Of a stretch of DNA of 64,000 bases, positions 46,404-55,980 are shown piece after piece; position 1 is the first letter of the stretch; each line of letters opens with the position of its first letter. The stretch is from positions 1 to 64,000 of the forward strand of contig CALIDI010000006.1 of NCBI GenBank assembly GCA_938023035.1. The letters run 5' to 3'. This DNA is from an uncultured Leptolyngbyaceae cyanobacterium (GTDB lineage: Bacteria > Cyanobacteriota > Cyanobacteriia > Leptolyngbyales > Leptolyngbyaceae). Position numbers and translations under genes: made by a program. A model generated the notes under the pieces. The model did not search any database and was not told where the DNA came from. It was given only the letters and a program-made list of their open reading frames with translations.

Positions 46404-46815
46404 TAGACTTCACCGATGAGCTTCATTGTTATTTTGCCATTTCAAATTGCCACCTTGCATCCCCAGGATGACCAGAAACATATTCTCTTCATTAAAGAAA
46501 TTAATCGGAATGGTGGGATTAGGCGCAATATGACTCTACGGACAAGGCCTATCTACTGGAGCAATGACCTTGCTGGCAGGGGTTGGAGCAATCAAAGGCG
46601 GTCTCGGGGGGGGTGGCGAATCGGGAGAAACGGACAAGAGAATAAATGCGGGATGTGTCAGAGAATATTGGAATATGGGTGGCTGGCGGAAGTTGGCTGC
46701 CGCTCATTTGTGAGGGCGCTCTTCTAGGTGGAGTAGCCGCGTTACGTTCTGTAAACCGCCAGGAGAGGGCGATCGCCCATTTATACTGAGGATAAGGTTC
46801 TATAACTCCTGTTAC
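46404..46815. other. Intergenic region with a possible gene remnant
   Basis: The gap holds the divergent promoters of DUF760 and menF. A short frame from 46563 (MTLLAGVGAIKGGLGGGGES) to a TGA near 46712 looks like a membrane-protein scrap, but is too short and Gly-rich to trust. No RNA gene is recognised. Confidence 0.35.
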
Positions 46816-48252
46816 ATGACTGTTACACCCTTTCGCAAACAGCATTTTCAAACCCGTCGAGAAATATATCAACTGCTTTTGTCTGCTCAGAAGTCTTTTG
46901 AACAAAGGAAACAGGCTCAGATTTTTAGTTTTTCGGTGGAGGTTGCGCCAATCGACCCCCTCTGGGCGCTGGATCAACTGGCGCAACTGGATCAGGTCAG
47001 CTTTTATTTTGAGAAACGTGATTTTACCCCTGATCCTTATCCACTGCAGGGAGGCGTAGCAATTGCCGCCATTGGAGCAGTGCTGCAAGCTCATTTAAGC
47101 GGGGATGATCGCTTTAAGGCTGCTCAACGATTTATTCAACAAACTCTGGCGAATACCCATCTAGCCGGTGTGAGTCAGTTACCACTAGCGGGGCCTCATT
47201 TTTTTTGCGGGTTTCATTTTTTTTCCGAGGCGACCCCTGAGGGACTGGGTTCTACCATCTTCTTACCAGAGTGGCAGGTTGCCTGTGGAGATGATCGCTA
47301 CATTGTGGTTGCCAATGTTTTAATCGATCAGGAGTTTGCGATTGAGTCAACGACTGAGCGCCTTTGGCACACATTACAACGCCTATCAGTGGCCCCGTCG
47401 GAATGCTTGCAACTGACTGTTCGGCCAAACCTGCTGCTGGAAATGCAGGCAGTGGCGACAACCTCGCGGTTTGAGCAGTCGGTGAAGCAGGCGCTCTGGG
47501 CGATTGAGCAGGGGCATTTAGATAAGGTTGTTCTGGCCCATGCGGTCGATGTGCGATCGCCCCTACCGTTCCACCCGATTGACTGTCTCCAAAATCTGCG
47601 GGGGCAATACCCTGATTGCTACCTGTTTGCCCTCAACCAGGGGCGTGGCAAATTCTTCCTGGGAGCGAGTCCAGAGCGCCTGGTCAGTCTAAAAAAAGGC
47701 TATCTATGCACCGATGCCTTGGCTGGCTCTGCGCCAAGGGGTAGCACACCCTGCGAAGATGCCCAGCTTGCCAACCAACTCCTGCATAGCCAGAAAGAAA
47801 TCCATGAGCACGAAGTCGTGCGTGATTTTATTACACACCAGCTACGGCAGTTGCAGTTAAATCCTCGCTCTTTCCCATTGCGGCTGCGCCAGTTAACGAA
47901 TATTCAGCATTTACATACGCCGATTCAAGCTGGGGCCGCTGCCGTGCCTCTACTGGATGTTGTAGCTCAGCTCCACCCCACCCCTGCGGTGGCAGGGATG
48001 CCCCGGGCGATCGCCTGTGACCATATCCGCCAGCATGAAGCCTTTGAACGAGGCCACTACGCTGCTCCGATTGGTTGGGTTGACCATCAGGGCAATGGTG
48101 AATTTGCCGTTGGCATTCGCTCTGCCCTGGTAAACGGTTGCAATGCTCGCTTGTTTGCCGGAGCCGGTATCGTGGCCGGTTCCACCCCCAGGCACGAACT
48201 AGCCGAGGTGCAACTTAAACTGCAAGCATTACTCCATGCCCTTTCTCGGTGA
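46816..48252 (+). CDS. menF: Isochorismate synthase
   Basis: The enzyme converts chorismate to isochorismate, the first step to phylloquinone (vitamin K1), the photosystem I electron carrier. The 478-aa protein belongs to the chorismate-binding family, with SVKQALWAIEQGHLDKVVLA, FLGASPERLVSL, LAGSAPRG, the HEHEVVRDFI block, LHPTPAVAGMPR and the C-terminal GAGIVAGSTPRHELAEVQLK. The start is ATG 46816. It is a single gene divergent from the DUF760-tocopherol cyclase operon, so two prenylquinone functions flank one control region. Confidence 0.93.
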   Translation: MTVTPFRKQHFQTRREIYQLLLSAQKSFEQRKQAQIFSFSVEVAPIDPLWALDQLAQLDQVSFYFEKRDFTPDPYPLQGGVAIAAIGAVLQAHLSGDDRFKAAQRFIQQTLANTHLAGVSQLPLAGPHFFCGFHFFSEATPEGLGSTIFLPEWQVACGDDRYIVVANVLIDQEFAIESTTERLWHTLQRLSVAPSECLQLTVRPNLLLEMQAVATTSRFEQSVKQALWAIEQGHLDKVVLAHAVDVRSPLPFHPIDCLQNLRGQYPDCYLFALNQGRGKFFLGASPERLVSLKKGYLCTDALAGSAPRGSTPCEDAQLANQLLHSQKEIHEHEVVRDFITHQLRQLQLNPRSFPLRLRQLTNIQHLHTPIQAGAAAVPLLDVVAQLHPTPAVAGMPRAIACDHIRQHEAFERGHYAAPIGWVDHQGNGEFAVGIRSALVNGCNARLFAGAGIVAGSTPRHELAEVQLKLQALLHALSR

Positions 48253-48808
48253 AGCGCTAGCGTTCAAGCAGATCGCGGCTTGCGGGCTAAAGCCCTATTC
48301 GGTTGCCCTGCGGTTGCACTCAATCACTTTGGTCAAAACGCTTAGGGACAAAACCAAGCGCCCAAACGTCAATGCTGGGTCGGTTGTCTAGCTCGCGATC
48401 GCCACGGTCTTAACAGCAACTGACCGGTCAAAGCGGCCAGACTCTAGTCCATAAAATCATAGGGAGTACGATTTCGCAGCGTTTGTCCGATTCAATCTAG
48501 CCAAAATGGTCTAGCAAGCGCCTGATCGCTAACAAATACGCTGTGAACTACCATAGACAGTATCGGAATTCAACTTGCTAAGATGATCGAGTGGTCTTTA
48601 GTCGTCACCAATCTTGACTAGCTCTTGACCCGTTACGCAGCCTTTAGGGCAACCATGACTGTTAGCTAAGTCAGGCAGAGCCCCTACAGCTAGGCTTGTT
48701 ACAAAGCTGCTTGAAAACGCCTCCTTCTGCAGAGCTAGCAGTGGCGCATGTGAAAGTAGGTTAGACAAACTTTAGTTTTATCGTGATTTGGGCTTGCTAG
48801 AATTTGCT
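48253..48808. other. Intergenic region of about 550 bases
   Basis: No ORF or known RNA gene is recognised. A GGGCTAAAGCCC hairpin near 48294-48305 follows menF but lacks a T-run. The rest is mixed-composition sequence leading to the PP2C promoter. A small RNA here cannot be excluded. Confidence 0.4.
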
Positions 48809-51082
48809 ATGCTAACTGCTTCAGCTACCATCTATTGCCCAAATCCCCATTGCCGAGCGGCGAATCCTGAGCTAAATCGTTGTTGTCAGACCTGTGGTAC
48901 GGCAATTCCAAAGGTTTACTTGTGGGCAGTTGGCGGTGGGATAGAAGCCTATCAGCCAGGGGATTTGCTGGCGGAGCGTTATTGGGTAAAGCAAGGCCAG
49001 CTACTACTCGACACCCAACCGGGGATAGCCCCCAATGCCCCAGAAGAAATCTCCGAGATATTAGATCCCTATCTCCGCCTATTTGCTTATCAGCCTCAGG
49101 TACCGCTGGTCTATACGACACTGATTCAGGGACAGCGGCAGGGCAGTCGTGAAATGCTGCTGCTAGAGGTGCCGCTCAACCGGTTAGAGCCAGGGATTCA
49201 GCTTTTGCCCAGACTCACCGATGCCTGGGCAACGGCAACGAGTCTGCGCCAACTCAACTGGTTGTGGCAGATGGCACGGCTTTGGCAACCCCTGAACATT
49301 GAACGGGTTGCTTCTACTCTATTGACACCAGAAATCCTCCGGGTGGATGGGGCTTTACTCCATCTCTTGCAGCTACAGCCCGATGGCAAGTTAACGCCGG
49401 ATCTCAGTCACTTGGGACGGTTGTGGCAGGGTTGGATAGCGACAGCGCATCCTGATTTACAGGACTTTTTAGCAGCCCTTTGTCATCAACTGATACAGAG
49501 GCAGTTGGTGAGTAGTGGGGCACTGGTCACTATTCTAGACCGAGCTTTGACTAAAGTCGGGCAGGCCTATCAGCGCCAGGTTGTGCTGGCAACCCAGAGT
49601 GATCGCGGTCCCACTCGCCAACAAAACGAGGATGCCTGCTATCCCCCAGCGGGTACGATCAGAACAGTTGATGTCAGCCGTGAGGTCGCGCTCGTGGTTG
49701 TTTGCGATGGCATTGGTGGCCATGAAGGTGGAGATGTGGCCTCAAACTTGGCGATCGCAACGATTCAGCAACAACTCCAACCTCGATTAGAGCCTCCCGC
49801 ATTCTTGGATACCGCAGGTTGGGTCGAAGCCCTGGAAAAAGCCACATTGATTGCCAATGATGCCATCAGTCAGCGCAACGATATGGAATTGCGCCAGGAA
49901 CGTCAACGCATGGGGACAACCCTAGTCATGGGACTGGCCGCCCAACATGAACTCTATCTTGCTCATGTGGGGGACAGTCGCGCCTACCGCATTACCCCAA
50001 ATGCTTGCCAGCAAGTCACTGTAGACGATGATCTAGCCTCTCGCGAGGTGCGGCTGGGCTACAACCTTTATCGTGATGCTTTGCAACACCCAGGATCGGG
50101 GGCACTGGTGCAGGCGCTTGGGATGGGAGACTCAACCCTGGTGCATCCCACGGTGCAACGCTACATTCTGGATGAAGACTGTTTGTTTTTGCTGTGCTCT
50201 GACGGCTTGAGTGATTTTAATCGGATAGAGGAAAACTGGCATGCAGAGTTGTTGCCCGTGCTGCAAAAAAAGATCGATGTCAAGACGGCGATTGCACGGC
50301 TGGTGGCGATCGCGAATAGCCAAAATGGGCATGATAATGTCACGATTGGACTCTTGCTCTGCCAAGTGCAACCTACCAGTGTGTCTACCCCCCTGTCTGC
50401 CGATTTGGCCCTCTGCCCGTCTGATAGCAGTCATGAGTCTCAGGGGCCACCCCCCACTCAACTACTCGCTCCACCCCAGCGGTTAAACTGGTTGCCCTGG
50501 CTGGTGGCGGTGCTGGCTATGATAGGGTTAGGAGGAATGGTGGCCTATGTGCGATCGCCGGCTCTGCGTACCCTTCTAGCTCCACCACCGCAGCCGACCA
50601 GCATCGGCGAGCCAGCTCCAGATCCATCAAAACAGGAATCCTCTTCATCCACCCCGATAACCCTACCGCTCACATCGGCACTTTTACAAGTGATTCCGGC
50701 AGATCCAAGCAATGGGCAACCCCCTGCCACCTTAAACTTGCCCCTGGCAAAGGAACCTCAGAATCAATCGGTGCCCTCTGTCAGAATTCCCCAGGGCAGT
50801 CTTCTTAAGGTTATACGCCACACCGAATCAAAAGCAGGGATACTGACCACACTCAAGATTTGCTGGGTTGAACCAGAGCCAGTAGTCCGTCAAGGGGTAG
50901 CCCAAGCTGGAGATGAGGTGATGGCTGAGCTACGAGTACTCGTCTCCCGTTTAGCGATCGTAGAACCCGCCACCCTCTCCCCAAAGATCCTCCAGATAGT
51001 CGAGCAATCCTGTGCTCCTCTACCTAGCTCAACCCGTGACCTTGCCCCCCTGCCACAGCCCACTTCTTCATCGTTTCCCTGA
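48809..51082 (+). CDS. PP2C-type Ser/Thr phosphatase with zinc ribbon and membrane anchor
   Basis: The preferred start, ATG 48809, gives 757 aa. An N-terminal zinc ribbon (YCPNPHC ... CCQTCG) is followed by a ~190-residue helical region, then the PP2C catalytic domain: SDRGPTRQQNEDACYP, VVVCDGIGGHEGGDVAS (metal Asp), GTTLVMGLAA, LAHVGDSRAYRI, FLLCSDGLSDF and NGHDNVTIGLL. A membrane helix near residue 580 (WLPWLVAVLAMIGLGGMVAY) leads to a Pro/Ser-rich, probably extracytoplasmic tail with a small beta domain. It removes phosphate from Ser/Thr in partner proteins. The next gene encodes an FHA domain that reads phosphothreonine. Confidence 0.92.
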   Translation: MLTASATIYCPNPHCRAANPELNRCCQTCGTAIPKVYLWAVGGGIEAYQPGDLLAERYWVKQGQLLLDTQPGIAPNAPEEISEILDPYLRLFAYQPQVPLVYTTLIQGQRQGSREMLLLEVPLNRLEPGIQLLPRLTDAWATATSLRQLNWLWQMARLWQPLNIERVASTLLTPEILRVDGALLHLLQLQPDGKLTPDLSHLGRLWQGWIATAHPDLQDFLAALCHQLIQRQLVSSGALVTILDRALTKVGQAYQRQVVLATQSDRGPTRQQNEDACYPPAGTIRTVDVSREVALVVVCDGIGGHEGGDVASNLAIATIQQQLQPRLEPPAFLDTAGWVEALEKATLIANDAISQRNDMELRQERQRMGTTLVMGLAAQHELYLAHVGDSRAYRITPNACQQVTVDDDLASREVRLGYNLYRDALQHPGSGALVQALGMGDSTLVHPTVQRYILDEDCLFLLCSDGLSDFNRIEENWHAELLPVLQKKIDVKTAIARLVAIANSQNGHDNVTIGLLLCQVQPTSVSTPLSADLALCPSDSSHESQGPPPTQLLAPPQRLNWLPWLVAVLAMIGLGGMVAYVRSPALRTLLAPPPQPTSIGEPAPDPSKQESSSSTPITLPLTSALLQVIPADPSNGQPPATLNLPLAKEPQNQSVPSVRIPQGSLLKVIRHTESKAGILTTLKICWVEPEPVVRQGVAQAGDEVMAELRVLVSRLAIVEPATLSPKILQIVEQSCAPLPSSTRDLAPLPQPTSSSFP

Positions 51083-51269
51083 TGCACCATTTCCCCTAGG
51101 GGTTGCCCTTAGATGACAAACACCCATCACCGCCCTGAAATTAAACGATACAATCACCAGCCCCCCTTGAATTTGCAATAAAAAATGGTATTCTCATTAC
51201 CCCTGCATCTACCACCCCCCTAATGTTTGAACTTAATTAACTTGTCGCTAAAAAATTAGTTATCCAGGA

Positions 51270-52946
51270 ATGGCTTCTGAAATTCCTTGCTTAAGTATCT
51301 CGATCGCCCCGCTGCAAAGAGTTGGGCACTATGTTCTGCATGTTACTAAGGCCCCGTTTCCCGGTGGGTTTGTTGTCAGAGAATCGGCCTGGTCAGAGCC
51401 TCTGACCAGGCGCTGGCAAGCCTGGCAAGAAATGTTTTCGACCCGCTGCGTGCCCAGGGTGCCCCAGGTGTCTCAAGTGCAGCCCCAACACCTGCCCCCC
51501 AGTTTTTTGGCCGATGAAGTCGGAGTCACGACAGAGCAACCGATCGGCTATGCTGGGCGCCTGATGCAAGATTTGGCCATTAGCCTGTGGCAATGGATAT
51601 TTGAAGGCGAAATTCAAGTCAGTTTTAACCACAGCCAGGGAATTGCGGTTGGCCAGCGTCGCCCCCTACGCCTGCGCCTAGAGTTAAGAGATCCGGATAT
51701 GATTGCCTTGCCCTGGGAAATTATGCAAGATGGTCCTGGGAAACAGGCCATTTCCCTGAGACGACAGGTGCTGTTTAGTCGCACCACATCCGATGTTCAT
51801 TCCCTCCCCACCCTCCGCACCGATCACGCCCTCAAAGTGTTGCTTGTTTTGGGTCACGATGCCGATCCCTACAGCGACCCCTCCCAGGCAAATCACTCAG
51901 CGAAATTGCTCAAACTACAACAGGAAGCAGAAACCCTGGCAAATGTGCTGCGCCAAGCTACGAGCAGTGAGGGCTTGACCAACCACATCTGTCAAGTAGA
52001 CACGCTGATACAACCGACCCCAGCCGAACTCATTCATTTCCTGGAAACCAAGGCCTACAATGTCTTGTTTTACGCAGGGCATGGGGAACCTGCTCCCGAT
52101 GGGGGGATGCTCTTTCTGCAACCGGAGATGACCCTGAATGGAACAGAGTTAGCCCAGGTTTTGACGCGTTGCCAGGTGAAGCTAGCGGTTTTTAATGCCT
52201 GCTGGGGTGCTCAACCCGATCACTATCAAGATGGCATGCATCCAGCAATGGTGCCAGAGAGCAAGGCTTCGCGGGCTATTCCTCGGAGTAGCCTAGCCGA
52301 GGTGTTGCTGCACCATGGGGTACCTGCTGTCTTGGGAATGCGAGACAGCATTACTGATGAAGAGGCCCTTAGCTTTATTCAGGTATTTGCCCGCTCGCTG
52401 GCGGAACGATTACCCATAGACGAGGCTGTTGCCGTTGCACGTCAACATCTATTGACTTTATATAAGTTTAACCAGCAGGCCTGGACTCTGCCGGTGCTTT
52501 ATATGCATCCAGAATATGATGGCGAATTGTTAAAGCCGTTAGAAGGCAGCCCTACTCAGATGCCGGGGTTAACTACCCGGATTGGCCATGCTCCGCTTGC
52601 TTCGCTGCGATCGCTCACAACCGCAAAAGTCTGGCAGATTCGAGATGGCATGATGCGGGTAGGGCGCGACAAAAGTGAGAATGACCTAGTATTGCGAGAC
52701 GACCAAGCCGGAGCCTCACGCAAACATGCCGTGATTTTTTGTCGCCAAGTCAACCGCAACGATCATAGTGAAACGCTTTACTACCTGGAAGACTTTTCTC
52801 GTTACGGTACCTGGATTTTTAGCAAGGATGGCTGGCATAAGGTGCATCGAGACGAAATCTGCCTTCATTCGGGCTATCAGATTAAGTTTGGCAGCCGCGA
52901 AAACGAGGCATTGGAGTTTGTCATCCATCCCCCCAGAGAGGGGTGA
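51270..52946 (+). CDS. CHAT protease-like - FHA domain protein (558 aa)
   Basis: The first ~190 residues form a beta-rich region (LSISIAPLQRVGHYVLHV). A CHAT caspase-like domain follows, with the dyad H271 (VLFYAGHGEP) and C311 (AVFNACWGAQ), and GVPAVLGMRDSITDEEALSF behind it. The C-terminus, from about 455, is an FHA domain with MMRVGRDKSENDLVL and GASRKHAVIF. There is no signal peptide, so it is cytoplasmic. The PP2C gene ends 187 bases upstream on the same strand. The pairing suggests that phosphorylation of a threonine target recruits a caspase-like activity and that PP2C resets it; this is inference. No kinase is found in the window. Confidence 0.9.
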   Translation: MASEIPCLSISIAPLQRVGHYVLHVTKAPFPGGFVVRESAWSEPLTRRWQAWQEMFSTRCVPRVPQVSQVQPQHLPPSFLADEVGVTTEQPIGYAGRLMQDLAISLWQWIFEGEIQVSFNHSQGIAVGQRRPLRLRLELRDPDMIALPWEIMQDGPGKQAISLRRQVLFSRTTSDVHSLPTLRTDHALKVLLVLGHDADPYSDPSQANHSAKLLKLQQEAETLANVLRQATSSEGLTNHICQVDTLIQPTPAELIHFLETKAYNVLFYAGHGEPAPDGGMLFLQPEMTLNGTELAQVLTRCQVKLAVFNACWGAQPDHYQDGMHPAMVPESKASRAIPRSSLAEVLLHHGVPAVLGMRDSITDEEALSFIQVFARSLAERLPIDEAVAVARQHLLTLYKFNQQAWTLPVLYMHPEYDGELLKPLEGSPTQMPGLTTRIGHAPLASLRSLTTAKVWQIRDGMMRVGRDKSENDLVLRDDQAGASRKHAVIFCRQVNRNDHSETLYYLEDFSRYGTWIFSKDGWHKVHRDEICLHSGYQIKFGSRENEALEFVIHPPREG

Positions 52947-53172
52947 GCGAAGCCTGTTAGCGGTGATAGACAGGGCTTAGGTTGGGTATTGTAGATTCTA
53001 AACGCAAGAGGTTCGCAGCCGCACTCCATAACTGCTGCACCCCGTCCTTAATCCGGTGGCTATCCGACGCCCTTTTGGATTTTGTGGTTCAAACGGGATG
53101 CGATTGTTGTAGATGATTCGCCTAAGATTCAGATGGCGAGCATTCGCTTCAGTTTCAGATAACCCCCTTCCC

Positions 53173-53724
53173 ATGGCAAAACTCTACGACTGCATCACTG
53201 AAGAACTGCAGCAATTTATCACGCAGCAACAAATCTTCTTTGTTGCTACCGCGCCCCTTAGCCCAGATGGGCATGTCAATCTCTCTCCCAAAGGGTTTGA
53301 TTGCTTTCGCGTATTATCACCGAACCGAGTCGCCTATCTGGATTTAACCGGCAGTGGCAATGAAACCTCAGCCCACCTACAAGAAAATGGTCGAATTACT
53401 TTCATGTTCTGCGCTTTTGCTGGAGAGCCTCTGATTCTAAGGCTTTATGGGCAAGGCCAAACCTTGTTGCCGAGCGCGCCAGAATGGGAGGAAGTGAGTG
53501 CCCTGTTTCCGACTTTGCCGGGTACACGTCAGATTATTACGGCTACGATCAATCGGGTGCAAACCTCCTGCGGCTTTGGGGTGCCTCTCTATGAACTCGT
53601 GGGCGATCGCGATCACCTACTGAATTGGGCAAAGAAAAAAGGAAAGGTCGGTATCCTGGCCTATCAGCAGCAAAAGAACAGTGTCAGCATTGACGGGTTA
53701 TCAACGCCTTTGCGGCAATCTTAA
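53173..53724 (+). CDS. Pyridoxamine 5'-phosphate oxidase-fold protein
   Basis: From ATG 53173 the 183-aa product has the split-barrel FMN-binding fold: ATAPLSPDGHVNLSPKGFD, RVAYLDLTGSGNETSAHL, GRITFMFCAFAGEPLILRLY, and a C-terminal INRVQTSCGFGVPLYEL. This subgroup is annotated as pyridoxamine-phosphate-oxidase-related and its members often bind FMN or F420 without a known substrate. An in-frame ATG at 53113 would add 20 residues with no family support. It is a single gene. Confidence 0.85.
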   Translation: MAKLYDCITEELQQFITQQQIFFVATAPLSPDGHVNLSPKGFDCFRVLSPNRVAYLDLTGSGNETSAHLQENGRITFMFCAFAGEPLILRLYGQGQTLLPSAPEWEEVSALFPTLPGTRQIITATINRVQTSCGFGVPLYELVGDRDHLLNWAKKKGKVGILAYQQQKNSVSIDGLSTPLRQS

Positions 53725-54252
53725 CGCGTAACGAATGCGGGCTGTGCCAGGGCAAATGCTACCTCAAATCTGCTTCATCCAGGGTAGGGGGATTCCGCCT
53801 TACGCCAGGAATCCAATTATCTGCTTCACCAGAGCGGGGGCATCTCACTTTTGCAAGTTGCCCCCACTCGAAAAGAGCAGAGCGCTCCATTCCCCAGATC
53901 CTTCTCCCGTTTTGGGCGCAGAAGAGCCGGATTCAAAGTCCCTCTCCCTCCTTGAGAGAGAAATTTAGGGTGAGGGTTACGACAGGAGCAACCGGCGGCT
54001 GCAAGTGTTTGCAGCCAGCTCTTCTTTGGAGAGGAATTTAGGGTGTATCTTGCTTCCTGCGGGGGAGGTACGAAACTGGGATGCACTCATCAGAATACTC
54101 AGTACCCAAGCGCAGGCCCTTTACCCACCCTACGATCTGAGGTAAGGGGGAAAGCTGAAACACTATTTAGGGGAATCGTGCCTTCAGTTACAGCCTGGGA
54201 GCCTCACTGCTTCAAATAATGGGGGAATATCTATACTTTACAGGTAAGCCTC
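53725..54252. other. Intergenic repeat-rich region
   Basis: No gene is seen. It contains a hairpin GGGGGCATCTCACTTTTGC / AAGTTGCCCCC near 53836-53868, a duplicated GAGAGAAATTTAGGGTG-like block (near 53957 and 54030) and CCCTCTCCCTCCTTGAGAG. These are relatives of the C/T-rich dispersed repeats elsewhere in the window. Confidence 0.5.
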
Positions 54253-55980
54253 ATGTCCTCTCCCCGCAGCTCAAATCGCATTATTGTGTGTGGGCTTGGC
54301 TCAACAGGCTATCGCATTTTTCGCCTTCTGCGACAACAGGGTGCTGATGTGGTGGGGGTGAATGATCAACCTGTCGCGGGTGAAGAGGGCCATGACATTG
54401 TGATTGGCAATATGCAAACCGCTAAGACCCTATTGGCGGCAGGCATCCGCGAGGCGCAAACCATTGTCTTAGCCAGTAGTGATGATGGGGTTAATCTAGC
54501 GGCTTTGATGCAGGCACGGGTGCTTAATCCCCGCATTCGTATTGTGAATCGCCTGTTTAATACGAGCTTGGGCGATCGCCTAGATAGTACCTTGCCCGAT
54601 CACATTACGATGAGTGTGGCCGATCTGGCGGCTCCTATTTTTGCGTTTATGGGGTTGGGGAGTGCGGCGATTGGCCAACTTCAGCTCTTTAATCAAACTT
54701 GGCCGATCAACGAAGAAATGATTCAAGCGGATCACCCCTGGCTAGGGCGATCGCTCAGCGACCTCTGGGAAGATCGCAATCGCATGCTGATTTATTATCT
54801 GGCCGCCGATCAGGAGATTGATCTGATTACGGCGATCCGTCAAGGTCGGCGATTGCAACCGGGCGATCGTTTAATTGTAGGGACAAAGCCAAAGATACGA
54901 TCCAATAAACGCACATTCCGGCAACATTTGGCCAAAGTTGCACTAGCCCTGCGCTATTTGCGAGAAAATAGCCGCGCCCTGTTGACTAGCACCATTCTCT
55001 TGCTCTCAACAATTTTAATTGGAACATTAGTCTACTTCGTTTCTGTACTGCGAACCTCCCCCCTAGATGCCCTTCTATTTGCCGTTAGCCTGATTACGGG
55101 ATCGGGGGATAGTCTCCTCCCTGTGCAAGAAGTCCCCAACCTGATTAAAGTCTTTACTATTCTAATTATGCTCGTCGGGGCGGCCATCATTGGTTTATCC
55201 TATGCCTTGCTCAACGACTTTATTTTAGGCACCCGGTTTGATCGGTTTTGGGAAGTCGCTCGCATTCCCCATCGCGGGCACTTCATCATCTGTGGCTTAG
55301 GCGGCGTTGGCATGCAAATTGTGAATCACCTACATTCCTATGGCCATGAAGTCGTAGTGATTGAGCAAGACCCCAACTGCCGGTTCCTCAATACGGTCCG
55401 AGCCATGAAAATTCCAGTCATTCAGGGAGATGCCAGCCTGCCTTCGACCTTGCGATTAGCCAACTTTGAAGAGGCTCAAACCCTGTTGGCGGTAACCAGT
55501 AACGACACAGCTAATTTAGAAATTGCCCTCAATGCCAAAGGCTTAAACCCCAGAGTGGCCGCCATTGTTCGTTATGAAGATCCCGAATTTGCCCGGATGG
55601 CCCATCGAGTTTTTGACTTTGAGGCCGTTCTCAGCCCTGCTGATTTGGTCGCTCCGGCATTTGCCGCAGCGGCTTTGGGGGGGCGCATCCTGGGAAATGG
55701 CATGACAGTCGATCGGCTTTGGGTGGCATTAGCCACTGTGATTACTCCAGGACATCCCTTTTGTCATCAGCAAGTGGAAAAAATCGCTACGGAGTGTGAT
55801 TGTGTTCCCCTCTATGCGGTGACTCGTTGTCAAACGATTCACGGCTGGGAGCTGTTAAATTTGCAGTTGAATCCAGGGGATGTGCTCTATTTAACGATGC
55901 CAGCGAAGCAGCTTGAAGTTCTATGGCGATCGCCCTCAACCTTACCCCTAAAGACTTCTATTCGAGAATCTGAAAGTTAA
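54253..55980 (+). CDS. Two-RCK, two-helix K+ channel-like protein (TrkA-N family)
   Basis: The 575-aa protein begins with an RCK/TrkA-N Rossmann domain (IIVCGLGSTGYRIFRLL) and a TrkA-C-like part. Residues ~240-325 are a membrane module with two helices around a pore-like loop, LITGSGDSLLP, where typical K+ channels have TVGYGD. A second TrkA-N domain follows (FIICGLGGVGMQIVNHL, VVVIEQDPNC), then another TrkA-C. The order RCK-2TM-RCK is unlike classical MthK. It may be a K+ or other cation channel gated by nucleotides, or a regulatory subunit. It stands alone after a repeat-rich gap. Confidence 0.82.
   Translation: MSSPRSSNRIIVCGLGSTGYRIFRLLRQQGADVVGVNDQPVAGEEGHDIVIGNMQTAKTLLAAGIREAQTIVLASSDDGVNLAALMQARVLNPRIRIVNRLFNTSLGDRLDSTLPDHITMSVADLAAPIFAFMGLGSAAIGQLQLFNQTWPINEEMIQADHPWLGRSLSDLWEDRNRMLIYYLAADQEIDLITAIRQGRRLQPGDRLIVGTKPKIRSNKRTFRQHLAKVALALRYLRENSRALLTSTILLLSTILIGTLVYFVSVLRTSPLDALLFAVSLITGSGDSLLPVQEVPNLIKVFTILIMLVGAAIIGLSYALLNDFILGTRFDRFWEVARIPHRGHFIICGLGGVGMQIVNHLHSYGHEVVVIEQDPNCRFLNTVRAMKIPVIQGDASLPSTLRLANFEEAQTLLAVTSNDTANLEIALNAKGLNPRVAAIVRYEDPEFARMAHRVFDFEAVLSPADLVAPAFAAAALGGRILGNGMTVDRLWVALATVITPGHPFCHQQVEKIATECDCVPLYAVTRCQTIHGWELLNLQLNPGDVLYLTMPAKQLEVLWRSPSTLPLKTSIRESES

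Noticed and set aside
46549-47094. 181-codon minus-strand frame across the menF start
   Set aside because: It overlaps the well-supported isochorismate synthase and its protein is Arg/Cys-rich without any motif.
48253-48808. Possible structural RNA (RNase P RNA, tmRNA or 6S RNA)
   Set aside because: None of the conserved core sequences of these RNAs is recognisable.
53826-54086. 86-codon minus-strand frame before the RCK channel gene
   Set aside because: It is generated by dispersed repeats that recur in other intergenic regions.
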